A stretch of DNA of 64,000 nt from Mesoflavibacter zeaxanthinifaciens DSM 18436 (lineage in GTDB: Bacteria; Bacteroidota; Bacteroidia; Flavobacteriales; Flavobacteriaceae), in NCBI RefSeq assembly GCF_000422365.1, contig NZ_AULQ01000001.1, positions 434,001 to 498,000 on the forward strand, read 5' to 3'. The notes under the pieces were generated by a model, which was given only the letters and a program-made list of their open reading frames with translations, did no database searches and was not told where the DNA came from. Positions 28,350 through 36,443 of the stretch are shown piece after piece (position 1 is the stretch's first letter; the number at the start of each line of letters is the position of its first letter). The position numbers were made by a program, and so were the translations under genes.

Positions 28350-29129
28350 ATGAAAAAGAAATTTTTTTACGTTATCACCATTCAATACTTAGGCTATCGT
28401 TTTCACGGTTGGCAAAAACAACCCAATGTAAAGACGTTACATTTAATGGTAGATCGTACTTTAAATTTCATTTTAAATAAAAAACCATTTAAAACCTTAG
28501 TTTCTGGTCGTACTGATGCTATGGTTAGTGCAGAAAACGCTGCTTTTGAGTTATTTTTAGAAGAACCTATTGAAGATTTTGAAGCGTTTTTAGAGTTGTT
28601 TAATTACAATTTACCTCAAGACATTCGTGCTAAATCTATAAAAGAAGTAGATAATAAATTTAATATTATTCAATCTTCAAAAACAAAAGAATACATATAC
28701 ATTTTTGCATTTGGTGGTAAATTTCATCCGTTTTGTGCACCAATAATGACTACTATTTTAGATCCGTTGAATATTGAAGTGATGAAAGAAGGCGCAAAAC
28801 TTTTTGAAGGTAGACATTATCTAAAAAGCTATTGTTTTAGACCAACAGATCATGGTGTTTACGAAAGAGAAATTGATACTTGCGAAATCGTAGAAAACAC
28901 ACTTTACTCTGCAAATTTCTTTCCAGAAAAGACATATATGCTTCGTGTTAGAGGTAAAGGTTTTATGCGTAATCAAATACGATTAATGATGGGTGCATTA
29001 ATCAATTTAGGTAAAGGAGAACTTACTTTAAACGACATTAAATCTAGCTTAACACCCGAAAACACTGTTGCTATAGATTATGTAGCTCCTGCATCTGGAC
29101 TTATTCTTCATAAGTTAGAGTTTGATTAA
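28350..29129 (+). CDS. truA: tRNA pseudouridine synthase TruA-like
   Basis: A 259-residue pseudouridine synthase of the TruA family, which modifies positions 38-40 of tRNA anticodon stems. It has IQYLGYRFHGWQKQPN, the catalytic Asp in VSGRTDAMVSAEN, the YIYIFAFGG strand, and RVRGKGFMRNQIRLMMGALI. It is divergent from E. coli TruA (RTDAMVSA instead of RTDAGVHA). The frame is open to a TTG at 28317, but ATG 28350 fits the family start. Confidence 0.85.
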   Translation: MKKKFFYVITIQYLGYRFHGWQKQPNVKTLHLMVDRTLNFILNKKPFKTLVSGRTDAMVSAENAAFELFLEEPIEDFEAFLELFNYNLPQDIRAKSIKEVDNKFNIIQSSKTKEYIYIFAFGGKFHPFCAPIMTTILDPLNIEVMKEGAKLFEGRHYLKSYCFRPTDHGVYEREIDTCEIVENTLYSANFFPEKTYMLRVRGKGFMRNQIRLMMGALINLGKGELTLNDIKSSLTPENTVAIDYVAPASGLILHKLEFD

Positions 29130-29289
29130 ACTGTTAATCGTTTTAACAACTCATTTTTTTCTTAACACAATTTTATGTTAAAAGACTTAGCTATTAGTTA
29201 AAGCTAGTTAAATGGCTAGTAATCAATATTGTTTAATTGTAATTTAGAACTGTTAAACAAAATAAACAACCCAAAATATAATATTGATT

Positions 29290-29793
29290 ATGAGTTATTT
29301 GAATATGCAAGATGAAAAATTATTACCAGTAGTAATGGATTTAAATACATTATTATCTGACTACCATATGTACTACCAAAAACTAAGAAGTTTTCACTGG
29401 AATATATTAGGAAAAAACTTTTTTGACCTACATGAACAGTTTGAAGACATGTACAATGATGCACAAATTAAAATTGATGAAATAGCTGAGCGAATTTTAA
29501 CACTTAGACATCATCCTGTTAGTAAATTTAGTGATTACATTAAAATAGCTACTGTACAGGAGGAAAGCGCTATGATTTCTGACCAAAAAATGATAGAAAC
29601 TCTTTTAAACGACCACAAAATTATTTTAGCGCAAATGTCTAGTGTTATAGATTCTGCTGAAAATGCAGGAGATGAAGGTACAATTGATTTAGTTGGTGCT
29701 TATATAAGAGAATTAGAAAAAACTAGCTGGATGTTAAATGCTTGGACAAAAAAGTCTACAGAGCAATTAAAGGAAGAAGCAGTAGCTAGCTAA
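29290..29793 (+). CDS. dps: Dps-family DNA-protection/ferritin-like protein
   Basis: A 167-residue Dps. It is a ferritin-like four-helix bundle that forms dodecamers, oxidises iron and protects DNA in stress. The intersubunit ferroxidase ligands are visible in SFHWNILGKNFFDLHEQFED and YNDAQIKIDEIAERI. The start is ATG 29290; the open frame reaches back two codons to a TTG. It opens a cluster with mscS, a DUF1328 gene and two lipoprotein genes, all on the same strand, which looks like a general stress unit. Confidence 0.93.
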   Translation: MSYLNMQDEKLLPVVMDLNTLLSDYHMYYQKLRSFHWNILGKNFFDLHEQFEDMYNDAQIKIDEIAERILTLRHHPVSKFSDYIKIATVQEESAMISDQKMIETLLNDHKIILAQMSSVIDSAENAGDEGTIDLVGAYIRELEKTSWMLNAWTKKSTEQLKEEAVAS

Positions 29794-29839
29794 TATTTTA
29801 GCAATTTAGATACAGTACTAACCTTAAAAATTTAAAATT

Positions 29840-30742
29840 ATGAAAGATCAATTATCCGAAGCATATAATTTATTGATAGATAAATTAGAAGGCTGGTTTA
29901 ATATAATAGTAACCAATATACCAAACTTAATTTTAGCAATCTTAGTATTATTTGCCGCATATTTTGTTTCAAAATATGTAAACAAATATGTAAGCAAGCT
30001 AATGGCTAGAAGAGTAGAACAAAACTCTATAACTAATATGGTAGGACGCATTTCTGCAGTAGTTGTAGTATTAGCTGGATTATTTTTAGCCTTAGGTATA
30101 TTAAATCTTAGTAAAACATTAACCTCATTATTAGCTGGTGCTGGTGTTGCTGGATTAGCAATTGGATTAGCTTTACAAGGTACATTATCTAACACCTTTG
30201 CGGGTATTGTATTGTCTTTTAGAAAGAAAATACAAATAGGACATTGGGTAGAAACTAATGGATTTTCTGGAGAGGTTATGGATATTAACCTTAAAGATTT
30301 CACCTTAAAAGAAGCAGATAATAACATTGTAGTTATTCCTAATAAGAAGATTTTAGAAAACCCACTAAAAAACTATACACTAACAACAAAAATGAGAGTG
30401 TTTTTAGAGTGCGGTGTTGGATATGAGTCGGATTTAGAACAAGTAGAGCAATTAACTAAAGAAACAATCTGTAACACATTTGATCAGATAGAAAAACCAG
30501 AAGATGTAGAGTTTTATTTTACAGAATACGGATCAAGTTCAATCAACTATTTATGCAGATTCTGGATTGATGCCGAAAATGCTCTAGAAAAATTAAGAGC
30601 AAAAAGTACAGCAATTATAGAAATTAAAAAAGCATACGATAAGGCGGACATTAACATTCCGTTCCCTATCAGAACACTTCAATTTGATAATAAGTTATCA
30701 TTTGAAGCACAAAATTTAGAGAAACAATTCTCTAACAACTAA
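29840..30742 (+). CDS. mscS: Small-conductance mechanosensitive channel MscS
   Basis: A 300-residue MscS-type channel for release of solutes on osmotic downshock. Three membrane segments lie at about residues 22-45, 66-85 and 92-112. The pore-lining helix is Ala/Gly-rich (LLAGAGVAGLAIGLALQGTL), and the beta domain follows with IGHWVETNGFSGEVMDINLK and VVIPNKKILENPLKNYT. Length matches E. coli MscS. The place after dps suggests shared stress control. Confidence 0.93.
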   Translation: MKDQLSEAYNLLIDKLEGWFNIIVTNIPNLILAILVLFAAYFVSKYVNKYVSKLMARRVEQNSITNMVGRISAVVVVLAGLFLALGILNLSKTLTSLLAGAGVAGLAIGLALQGTLSNTFAGIVLSFRKKIQIGHWVETNGFSGEVMDINLKDFTLKEADNNIVVIPNKKILENPLKNYTLTTKMRVFLECGVGYESDLEQVEQLTKETICNTFDQIEKPEDVEFYFTEYGSSSINYLCRFWIDAENALEKLRAKSTAIIEIKKAYDKADINIPFPIRTLQFDNKLSFEAQNLEKQFSNN

Positions 30743-30790
30743 AAGCAAAGTGCTGTTAGTTTAATATTAACCATTTAAAACCAAAAAATT

Positions 30791-30949
30791 ATGTTACGTT
30801 GGACAATCACATTTATCATTATCGCAATTATAGCCGGAATCTTAGGATTTGGAGGCGTTGCAGGAGCAGCTGCAGGAATTGCTAAAATCTTATTCTTTGT
30901 CTTTTTAGTGTTATTTGTAGTATCACTATTAAGAGGAGCAACTAGATAA
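30791..30949 (+). CDS. DUF1328 (YtjA-type) small membrane protein
   Basis: A 52-residue protein beginning [16 protein letters not shown], then Gly/Ala-rich [17 protein letters not shown] and [15 protein letters not shown]. Two membrane segments and the GFGGVAG turn identify the DUF1328 family, often induced in stress. The leader motif TATTAACCA lies 26 bp before its ATG, as in the two following genes. It is too short for usual length cut-offs, but the family match makes it secure. Confidence 0.88.
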   Translation: MLRWTITFIIIAIIAGILGFGGVAGAAAGIAKILFFVFLVLFVVSLLRGATR

Positions 30950-31044
30950 ATACTAGTCAACTAATCAGTTACTTAAAATAATTTAGAAGCAAAAATAAGC
31001 TAGCTGATTAGTTCTATTTATTAACCAATAAAAACCAAAAAACG

Positions 31045-31284
31045 ATGAAAAAATTAGTATACACCTTCTTAATCTTGTTCTCACTAACCACAGTGTTTAC
31101 AAGTTGTAGAGAAGAAAAGAAAACACCAGAAGAAAAAATTGAAGAAACTATGGATGAAATGCAAGACGACATTGATGAAGCTTCAGACGATGTTAAAGAT
31201 GCAATGGAAGACGTAGAAGATGAAATTGAAGAAGTTAAAGAAGAAAGCAAAGCAGAAGTCGAAGAAATGACTGATGAACAATAA
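31045..31284 (+). CDS. Small acidic lipoprotein (79 aa)
   Basis: A 79-residue protein: signal peptide and lipobox (LTTVFTSC), then about 55 residues that are almost all Glu, Asp, Lys, Met and Ala in a heptad-like pattern (EEKIEETMDEMQDDIDEASD), predicted as one long helix. It is probably an outer-membrane or periplasmic anchored coil. It shares FTSCREEK and the acidic repeat with the next gene, so the two are tandem paralogues. Function is unknown; the stress cluster context suggests an envelope-stress role. Confidence 0.75.
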   Translation: MKKLVYTFLILFSLTTVFTSCREEKKTPEEKIEETMDEMQDDIDEASDDVKDAMEDVEDEIEEVKEESKAEVEEMTDEQ

Positions 31285-31310
31285 ATATTAACCACTAAAA
31301 ACCAAATATT

Positions 31311-31466
31311 ATGAAATTTACTTTAAAAAAATCTATTTATGCATTTATTTTAATGTTCTCATTAGCAGCAGCATTTACATCTTGTAGAGAAGAAAAATCT
31401 ACAGGAGAAAAAGTAGAAGATACTGTAGAAGATGTTGCAGATGATGTAGAAGATGCAGTAGATTAA
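31311..31466 (+). CDS. Small acidic lipoprotein (51 aa), paralogue of the preceding gene
   Basis: A 51-residue frame beginning MKFTLKKSIYAFILMFSL, with lipobox and Cys in AAFTSCREEKS. The short acidic helix EKVEDTVEDVADDVEDA ends at TAA. It is a shortened copy of the 79-residue lipoprotein upstream, with the same TATTAACCA leader motif 25 bp before the ATG. A strong terminator follows at 31491, closing the cluster. Confidence 0.75.
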   Translation: MKFTLKKSIYAFILMFSLAAAFTSCREEKSTGEKVEDTVEDVADDVEDAVD

Positions 31467-31490
31467 TAACTACATAAATTGCTATGAAAC

Positions 31491-31523
31491 AAAAAAACCT
31501 CAGTTTAAACTGAGGTTTTTTTG
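31491..31523 (+). terminator. Terminator closing the dps-mscS-lipoprotein cluster
   Basis: A near-perfect palindrome, AACCTCAGTTTAAACTGAGG, is flanked by A and T runs. Confidence 0.85.
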
Positions 31524-31548
31524 TAATTTTAATAAAAATTAAATCTTA

Positions 31549-32232
31549 ATGAAATCGACTATATCTAAACACGTATTCACATTTTTAAAACAACTAGAAA
31601 AAAATAATAATAGAGATTGGTTTAATGAAAGAAAACCAGAATTTAAAACTATAGAAAAGGAAGTAAAAGCGTTTAATGAAGAATTATTTACTCTAATTAA
31701 TAAACATGACCAAGTAGATAAGTTAAAGCAGTTTAGAATATATAGAGACGTAAGATTTTCTAAAAACAAACAACCTTATAAAACCCATTTTGGTTGTTCC
31801 TTCAATCGTGTAAAACCTAAACTTAGAGGTGGATATTATATTCATATTCAGCCAAATGACGAAAGTTTTATTGCTACAGGGTTTTGGGATCCAAATAAAG
31901 AAGATTTACTACGCATTAGAAAAGAGTTTGAAACAGACGATCAAGAGATGCGCAATATTTTAAACGATAAAAGCTTTTCTACTATTTGGGGAGATTTTAA
32001 AGGAGACAGCCTTAAAACAGCACCAAAAGGTTTTGATAAAGAACATCCAGCAATAGATTTAATTCGTCGTAAACAGTATATTTTTACTAAACCGTTTACA
32101 GACAATCAAGTTTTATCAGATAACTTTATAAATGAAGTAGATACAGCATTTAAAGCCATTCGTCCATTTTTTGATTATATGAGCGATGTCTTAACTACAG
32201 ATCTTAACGGTGTTTCTATACTTAACGATTAG
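31549..32232 (+). CDS. DUF2461 family protein
   Basis: A 227-residue cytoplasmic protein of the DUF2461 (TIGR02453) family. It has FLKQLEKNNNRDWFNERKPEF at the N-terminus, QFRIYRDVRFSKNKQPYKTHFG (the most conserved block), and GGYYIHIQPNDESFIATGFW. The function of the family is unknown. It starts 26 bp after the stress-cluster terminator and overlaps the stop of the convergent next gene by 4 bp. Confidence 0.88.
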   Translation: MKSTISKHVFTFLKQLEKNNNRDWFNERKPEFKTIEKEVKAFNEELFTLINKHDQVDKLKQFRIYRDVRFSKNKQPYKTHFGCSFNRVKPKLRGGYYIHIQPNDESFIATGFWDPNKEDLLRIRKEFETDDQEMRNILNDKSFSTIWGDFKGDSLKTAPKGFDKEHPAIDLIRRKQYIFTKPFTDNQVLSDNFINEVDTAFKAIRPFFDYMSDVLTTDLNGVSILND

Positions 32233-32675
32233 TCTACTTCGGTAACGATATATTTAGTGCCATTAAATTCAAAACGATCACCAACTGTTTTTTGCTTTAA
32301 TAATTGACCTATTGGAGATTGTAAAGAAATAACATAAAACGTATCACCATCTAATTCTATTTTACCTAAACTAATAGCAATAAAAAATTGCAAACTATCC
32401 GTTTTTACTAAGCTTCCTAAAGCCACGTTAGGCGATAGTAAATTGGTTTTAACAAGCTTAAGGTATTCTTGTGTTTTTCTAGCTTCGTTTAAATAACCTA
32501 TGTTTTTTTCAAGGTCATTCATTAATTTACCGTTACCAGAATCGTCGTCTTCGTTATTTGGTTTATCGTTATTTTCTAAAGATTCTTTTAAAAGTTCAAT
32601 CTCGTTTTTGTAATCCTTTATGCGATTATCTACATGTGTATTACAAATCTGTAAAAGTTGTTGTTTTGTTGTCAT
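32229..32675 (-). CDS. GreA/GreB-like protein
   Basis: A 148-residue protein with an N-terminal helical pair (LLQICNTHVDNRIKDYKNEIELLKE, then an acidic linker NNEDDDSGNG) and a C-terminal GreA/GreB FKBP-like domain: VALGSLVKTDSLQFFIAISLG, ISLQSPIGQLL and VGDRFEFNGTKYIVTEV. The acidic coiled-coil tip typical of true Gre factors is not clear, so it may bind RNA polymerase without cleaving. It starts 6 bp after the stop of the neighbouring gene on the same strand. Confidence 0.78.
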   Translation of the reverse strand: MTTKQQLLQICNTHVDNRIKDYKNEIELLKESLENNDKPNNEDDDSGNGKLMNDLEKNIGYLNEARKTQEYLKLVKTNLLSPNVALGSLVKTDSLQFFIAISLGKIELDGDTFYVISLQSPIGQLLKQKTVGDRFEFNGTKYIVTEVD

Positions 32676-32681
32676 TTTATC

Positions 32682-33098
32682 TTAAACCGCAGATAAATAT
32701 TTAGGCTTTTCAAATAATTGAATATTGCTTTGTAAACGTTGTTTTACAATATTCATCATACGTTTATTTAGCGAAGACGAGTTTTTTATATACGTCAAAT
32801 ATTCATCTACTGTAAATTGACCAATCACCATACCTTTAAGGCTGTTTCTAAACTTAATGTCTTTATGTATAGCATTTTCAATATAATTTAAACGCTTTTC
32901 TAATGTCAATTGGTAAAATACATTTTTATGTTTTGCAATGTAATTTCTAAAAACCTCAATAAATAAATCATTTTGCAATTTAATTACTGGTCTTAACGTT
33001 TCATTTTGAAAACGTTCTTCACTACTCATTGTTTCATTAATAATAATACTTTCAATAATTGGTCTTGCAGCTAACAGTTGTTGATCTCGCGTAGTCAT
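32682..33098 (-). CDS. Conserved Flavobacteriaceae protein, unknown
   Basis: A 138-residue soluble, helix-rich protein. It begins MTTRDQQLLAARPIIES and has a basic segment LNKRMMNIVKQRLQSN near the end. Homologues next to the Gre-like gene occur in related genomes, and some are labelled glyoxalase, but no glyoxalase motif is visible. It forms a two-gene unit with the Gre-like gene, 6 bp apart. Confidence 0.6.
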   Translation of the reverse strand: MTTRDQQLLAARPIIESIIINETMSSEERFQNETLRPVIKLQNDLFIEVFRNYIAKHKNVFYQLTLEKRLNYIENAIHKDIKFRNSLKGMVIGQFTVDEYLTYIKNSSSLNKRMMNIVKQRLQSNIQLFEKPKYLSAV

Positions 33099-33217
33099 GA
33101 TAGTAATTTTTACTAAAATTATCGATAAATAATAGCAATACAGACATAGTAAAAAATTGTTTTTAACGGTCTTATTAACAATCTATAAATTGTAATTTTG
33201 AAATAAATATGGATTAA

Positions 33218-34105
33218 ATGAAATTTGGAAGCGTTACTAACCCAGAAGATATAGATTTTACTTTACCAGAAGACCATAAAGACACAAAACGTGTGCTTAA
33301 TTTGGTAAAAGATGATAATGAACCAGAAATATATGTTGGTTGCGCAAAATGGAATAGAGCAGACCTAAAAGGCTTCTATCCAAGAGGCACAAAAGACGAA
33401 TTGGAGTATTATTCTTCACAATTTAATAGTATAGAGCTTAATGCAACTTTTTACCGAATTTTTCCGCCAGAACAATTTGAAAAATGGAGAGAAAAAACAC
33501 CATCAAATTTTAAGTTTTTTCCTAAGCTAAATCAAGAAATTAGTCATTGGAAACGTCTTAACGAAGTTAAAGAAGTCGTAGATAACTATCTATATTCTGC
33601 TATTAATTTAGAAGAAAAATTAGGAACTATTTTTTTGCAAATGCATAATAATTTTGCGCCAAAAGATTTTAATCGTGTTGTTAATTTTATTGAAGATTGG
33701 CCAAAAGAAATTCCATTAGCAGTAGAGTTTAGACATACCGATTGGTATAATGATCCAACTGTTTCAGAAGAGTTATTTCAACTTTTAGAAACTAATAACA
33801 TATCAAATGTTATTGTTGATACAGCAGGAAGACGCGATTTAATGCATATGCGATTAACTAATCCAACTGCTTTTGTGCGTTACGTTGGCGCAAATCATCC
33901 TACAGATTATACACGACTTGACGATTGGATAAAACGATTAAAAACTTGGAAAACACAAGGAATTAAAGAGATAGATTTTTTTATACATCAAAACATAGAA
34001 AAAGAATCACCTTTACTTTCAGCATATTTTATAAAACAATTAAATGCAGAATTAGGCGCTCAATTAAAAGTCCCTAACGAAGCTCAACAACAAAATTTAT
34101 TTTAG
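33218..34105 (+). CDS. DUF72 TIM-barrel protein
   Basis: A 295-residue protein of the DUF72 (YecE-like) family, a TIM barrel thought to act on nucleic acid or a phosphorylated substrate. It has EIYVGCAKWNRADLKGFYPRG, LEYYSSQFNSIELNATFYRI, FFPKLNQEISHWKR, and VEFRHTDWY. The reaction is not known. It is followed by 3 bp and a thioesterase gene, so the two likely share a transcript. Confidence 0.9.
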   Translation: MKFGSVTNPEDIDFTLPEDHKDTKRVLNLVKDDNEPEIYVGCAKWNRADLKGFYPRGTKDELEYYSSQFNSIELNATFYRIFPPEQFEKWREKTPSNFKFFPKLNQEISHWKRLNEVKEVVDNYLYSAINLEEKLGTIFLQMHNNFAPKDFNRVVNFIEDWPKEIPLAVEFRHTDWYNDPTVSEELFQLLETNNISNVIVDTAGRRDLMHMRLTNPTAFVRYVGANHPTDYTRLDDWIKRLKTWKTQGIKEIDFFIHQNIEKESPLLSAYFIKQLNAELGAQLKVPNEAQQQNLF

Positions 34106-34108
34106 CCT

Positions 34109-34498
34109 ATGAGATTTCATACAAGAAAATGGGTAAAACCAGAAGACTTAAATCCAAACGGTACTTTGTTTGGTGGTAAATTACTAGCTTGGATTGATGA
34201 AGAAGCAGCACTTTACAGCATAGTACAATTAGAAAACAATAAAGTGGTTACTAAATACATGAGTGAAATTAACTTTATGAGTAAAGCAACCGAAGGTGAT
34301 ATTGTAGAGATTGGTATTGATGTTAAAAAGTTTGGTGGCACATCGTTAACCCTTAAATGTGAAGTGCGTAATATGCGTACACGCGAAACTATTATTACTG
34401 TAGAAGATATTATCATGGTAAATTTAGGTGAAGATGGAAAACCTAAACCACACGGAAAAACACAAATAGAATACGTTAAAGACCGATTAAAAAAGTAG
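34109..34498 (+). CDS. Acyl-CoA thioesterase, hotdog fold
   Basis: A 129-residue hotdog-fold thioesterase of the YciA/BACH type. NPNGTLFGGKLLAWIDEEAAL holds the conserved Asn, Gly and Asp, and FGGTSLTLKCEV the second strand set. The partner acyl-CoA is unknown. It is 3 bp after the DUF72 gene. Confidence 0.85.
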   Translation: MRFHTRKWVKPEDLNPNGTLFGGKLLAWIDEEAALYSIVQLENNKVVTKYMSEINFMSKATEGDIVEIGIDVKKFGGTSLTLKCEVRNMRTRETIITVEDIIMVNLGEDGKPKPHGKTQIEYVKDRLKK

Positions 34499-34507
34499 GA
34501 GAGAAGC

Positions 34508-34795
34508 CTACTTTTTTTTAGCTAAAAACTTTTTGTCTACGTAAAAAGTCCCAAAAGGAATTAAAGAAGCAACAAGTACAACTAAAAATGTACGGTTATT
34601 CCATTTTTGTTCTGGTTTTAACAACACAGCCAAAGCAATATAAGCTACAAATAATAACCCATGTGGCATACCTAAAAGCTTAACATATGTAGGGTCGTTT
34701 GCAAAATACTTTACAGGTGTTGCAATAAAAAGTAATAATATATAAGATACACCTTCTAATAAGGCGACAATTCTGAAAATACTAAGTAAACTCAT
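34508..34795 (-). CDS. DUF3817 membrane protein
   Basis: A 95-residue integral membrane protein with three membrane segments. It has FRIVALLEGVSYILLLFIATPVK, an HG pair in GMPHGLLFVAYIALAVLL, and a C-terminal FVDKK-type basic tail. These are the marks of the DUF3817 family (YdzA-like), of unknown function. It is convergent with the thioesterase gene, 9 bp from its stop. Confidence 0.85.
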   Translation of the reverse strand: MSLLSIFRIVALLEGVSYILLLFIATPVKYFANDPTYVKLLGMPHGLLFVAYIALAVLLKPEQKWNNRTFLVVLVASLIPFGTFYVDKKFLAKKK

Positions 34796-34864
34796 TCAAA
34801 AAATTTTAAACAAAAATAAACCCTGAAACTTAATTAACCGAAAAAATATTAAATAAATTAACCG

Positions 34865-34994
34865 TATATTTGTATACTCATTTATAGCAAGTAATCCTTT
34901 CTAATTCTTTACTTCACTAACTATTCAGAATTTTTAAGCGTATCGCATTAATTACTTTCTTTTAAATGAAATAATTAAAAACTTAAAATACGCT
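34865..34994 (+). promoter_or_regulatory. Promoter and structured 5' leader of the cold-shock gene
   Basis: TATATTTG (34865-34872) is a perfect -7 box, 124 bp before the ATG, so the mRNA has a long leader. Its last 58 bases can fold. AGCGTAT (34937-34943) pairs with ATACGCT (34988-34994), which ends 1 base before the start codon. Nested inside, AATTACTTTC (34950-34959) pairs with GAAATAATT (34968-34976) with one bulge. A fold at the start codon could make translation depend on temperature, as in E. coli cspA; this is inference. Confidence 0.5.
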
Positions 34995-34995
34995 A

Positions 34996-35451
34996 ATGGC
35001 AAAATCACAACAAACATTTAACAAAAGTGAAAAAGAAAAAAAACGTTTAAAAAAGCGAGAAGATAAACGTAAAAAAATGGAAGCTCGCAAAGCCGAAAAA
35101 GAAGCTAATGGTGGTTCTAACGGTATACAATTTGCATATGTAGATCATAACGGAAATTTGGTAGATACACCACCAGATCCAGATATGAAAAAGAAAATAG
35201 ATTCTGAAGAAATTGTACTTGGTGTACCAAAAAAGGAAGAAGGAGAACAAGAAGATCCTATAAGACAAGGTAAAGTCTCTTTTTTTGATACATCTAAAGG
35301 TTTTGGATTTATTATCGATTCTGAAAATAATGAAAAATATTTTTGTCACGTAAGCGGACTTAAAAGTCAAATAGCTGAAAATGACAAAGTATCTTTTGAA
35401 CTAGAAAAAGGTATGAAAGGTATGAATGCTGTTAACGTTACTAAAATATAA
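34996..35451 (+). CDS. Cold-shock-domain protein with Lys/Glu-rich N-terminal extension
   Basis: A 151-residue protein. Residues 1-80 are highly charged (KSEKEKKRLKKREDKRKKME), probably disordered. Residues about 88-151 are a cold-shock domain with the RNA-binding motifs KGFGFI (RNP1) and YFCHVSG (RNP2 region). It binds single-stranded RNA or DNA. The basic extension is a Bacteroidota habit and may add RNA affinity. It has a long structured leader and its own terminator, so it is a single-gene unit. Confidence 0.9.
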   Translation: MAKSQQTFNKSEKEKKRLKKREDKRKKMEARKAEKEANGGSNGIQFAYVDHNGNLVDTPPDPDMKKKIDSEEIVLGVPKKEEGEQEDPIRQGKVSFFDTSKGFGFIIDSENNEKYFCHVSGLKSQIAENDKVSFELEKGMKGMNAVNVTKI

Positions 35452-35470
35452 CACTACATAAAATATTAAT

Positions 35471-35502
35471 AAAAACCTCTTTAAAATTAAAGAGGTTTTT
35501 TA
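35471..35502 (+). terminator. Terminator after the cold-shock gene
   Basis: AACCTCTTTAA pairs with TTAAAGAGGTT, with flanking A and T runs. It also suits the convergent gene that ends at 35514. Confidence 0.8.
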
Positions 35503-35513
35503 TTTGAAAAAAT

Positions 35514-36317
35514 CTAACAACCCATTAACCCAAAAGAAATAACTAACTCTTGGTCAACAGTGTTACCGTTTTCATCTTTTGCTGGTGTCCAAGTACTAGG
35601 TAAATCTTTCAATAATTTAATAAGTTGCCTATCAACTTTTGGGTAGTTAGAACTATGATCCAAATGTATATTTTCAATTTCACCTGTTTTTGTTACTGTA
35701 AAATACAGTTTACCAGCTTTTAACTGTTTAGGATCAACATCTTGTCTAACTGTTTCGGTTTCATTTTTAAAATAGGTTTTTAATGCATTAAAACCTTCAG
35801 AATATTGTGCTTGCACGTCAGGTACAATGGTATGATGTGGTGTAGAGTAATTATAAGCGCCAGAATAGTTATCTATAAATTCTGTTCTAAAAACAATATT
35901 GTCGCCATAACCTAACGTTTGTAAGTAATTAAGTTGTTCTGTAGTAAAAGTTGTAGTTGTTCCGGCTAAATTTAAATCTTGTTGTCTATCGTTAACCACT
36001 TTTAGTAATCGTACAGCTTGTAAAGTTTTCATACTGTTTAGTGTTTCTATGTCGTAAACATCTTTTAGTTTTTTTGCATTGATGACTACTGATTTTTTAA
36101 TGGGCATAAAACGTGTGCCAATTTCATAGATAAAATCTTCAAAGACTTCATTTTTAATAATTGGATCGTGTTCCTTAGGTCCATAAATTACGTCTTCAGT
36201 TTCAGTAATGGTTATTTGCGTTGGTGCAACGTCTTTAATGTCTTTTTTAAAAACGGTAAACGCTGTTAATACAAACGCAAAAATTACTATACCAAGGATT
36301 AAAATTTGTTTTTTCAT
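35514..36317 (-). CDS. Secreted/anchored protein with TonB-like C-terminal domain
   Basis: A 267-residue protein with an N-terminal anchor (residues 5-22). Its C-terminal part (about 200-267) reads like a TonB C-terminal domain: GKLYFTVTKTGEIENIHLDHSS, VDRQLIKLLKDLPSTWTPAK and VDQELVISFGL. The middle part is unassigned. It lacks the Pro-rich linker of classical TonB. It is divergent from the winged-helix regulator with a 126-bp gap that holds 11-bp direct repeats, so it is a probable target of that regulator. Confidence 0.65.
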   Translation of the reverse strand: MKKQILILGIVIFAFVLTAFTVFKKDIKDVAPTQITITETEDVIYGPKEHDPIIKNEVFEDFIYEIGTRFMPIKKSVVINAKKLKDVYDIETLNSMKTLQAVRLLKVVNDRQQDLNLAGTTTTFTTEQLNYLQTLGYGDNIVFRTEFIDNYSGAYNYSTPHHTIVPDVQAQYSEGFNALKTYFKNETETVRQDVDPKQLKAGKLYFTVTKTGEIENIHLDHSSNYPKVDRQLIKLLKDLPSTWTPAKDENGNTVDQELVISFGLMGC

Positions 36318-36388
36318 AACTTTAAATTTAATGATTAATGAGATTTAAAAAATTTGATATTATAAAACTATAGCGATAAGCCGTTAAA

Positions 36389-36421
36389 AGTGTCAAAAAA
36401 GTGTAAAAGAAGTGTCAACTG
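36389..36421 (+). promoter_or_regulatory. Candidate operator: three 11-bp direct repeats
   Basis: AGTGTCAAAAA (36389-36399), AGTGTAAAAGA (36400-36410) and AGTGTCAACTG (36411-36421) follow without a gap, at a period of one helical turn. They lie in the divergent promoter region between the TonB-like gene and the winged-helix regulator. OmpR/PhoB-type domains bind direct repeats with 10-11 bp spacing, so self-regulation is likely. Confidence 0.6.
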
Positions 36422-36443
36422 TTGTAAAATCTCATAAAAATGT

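Noticed and set aside
29848-30327. 159-codon frame opposite mscS
   Set aside because: Hydrophobic antisense shadow of the channel's membrane helices.
31014-31295. A Ser-rich antisense frame of 93 codons
   Set aside because: It is the complement of the Glu/Asp codons of the acidic lipoprotein; the low complexity comes from the other strand.
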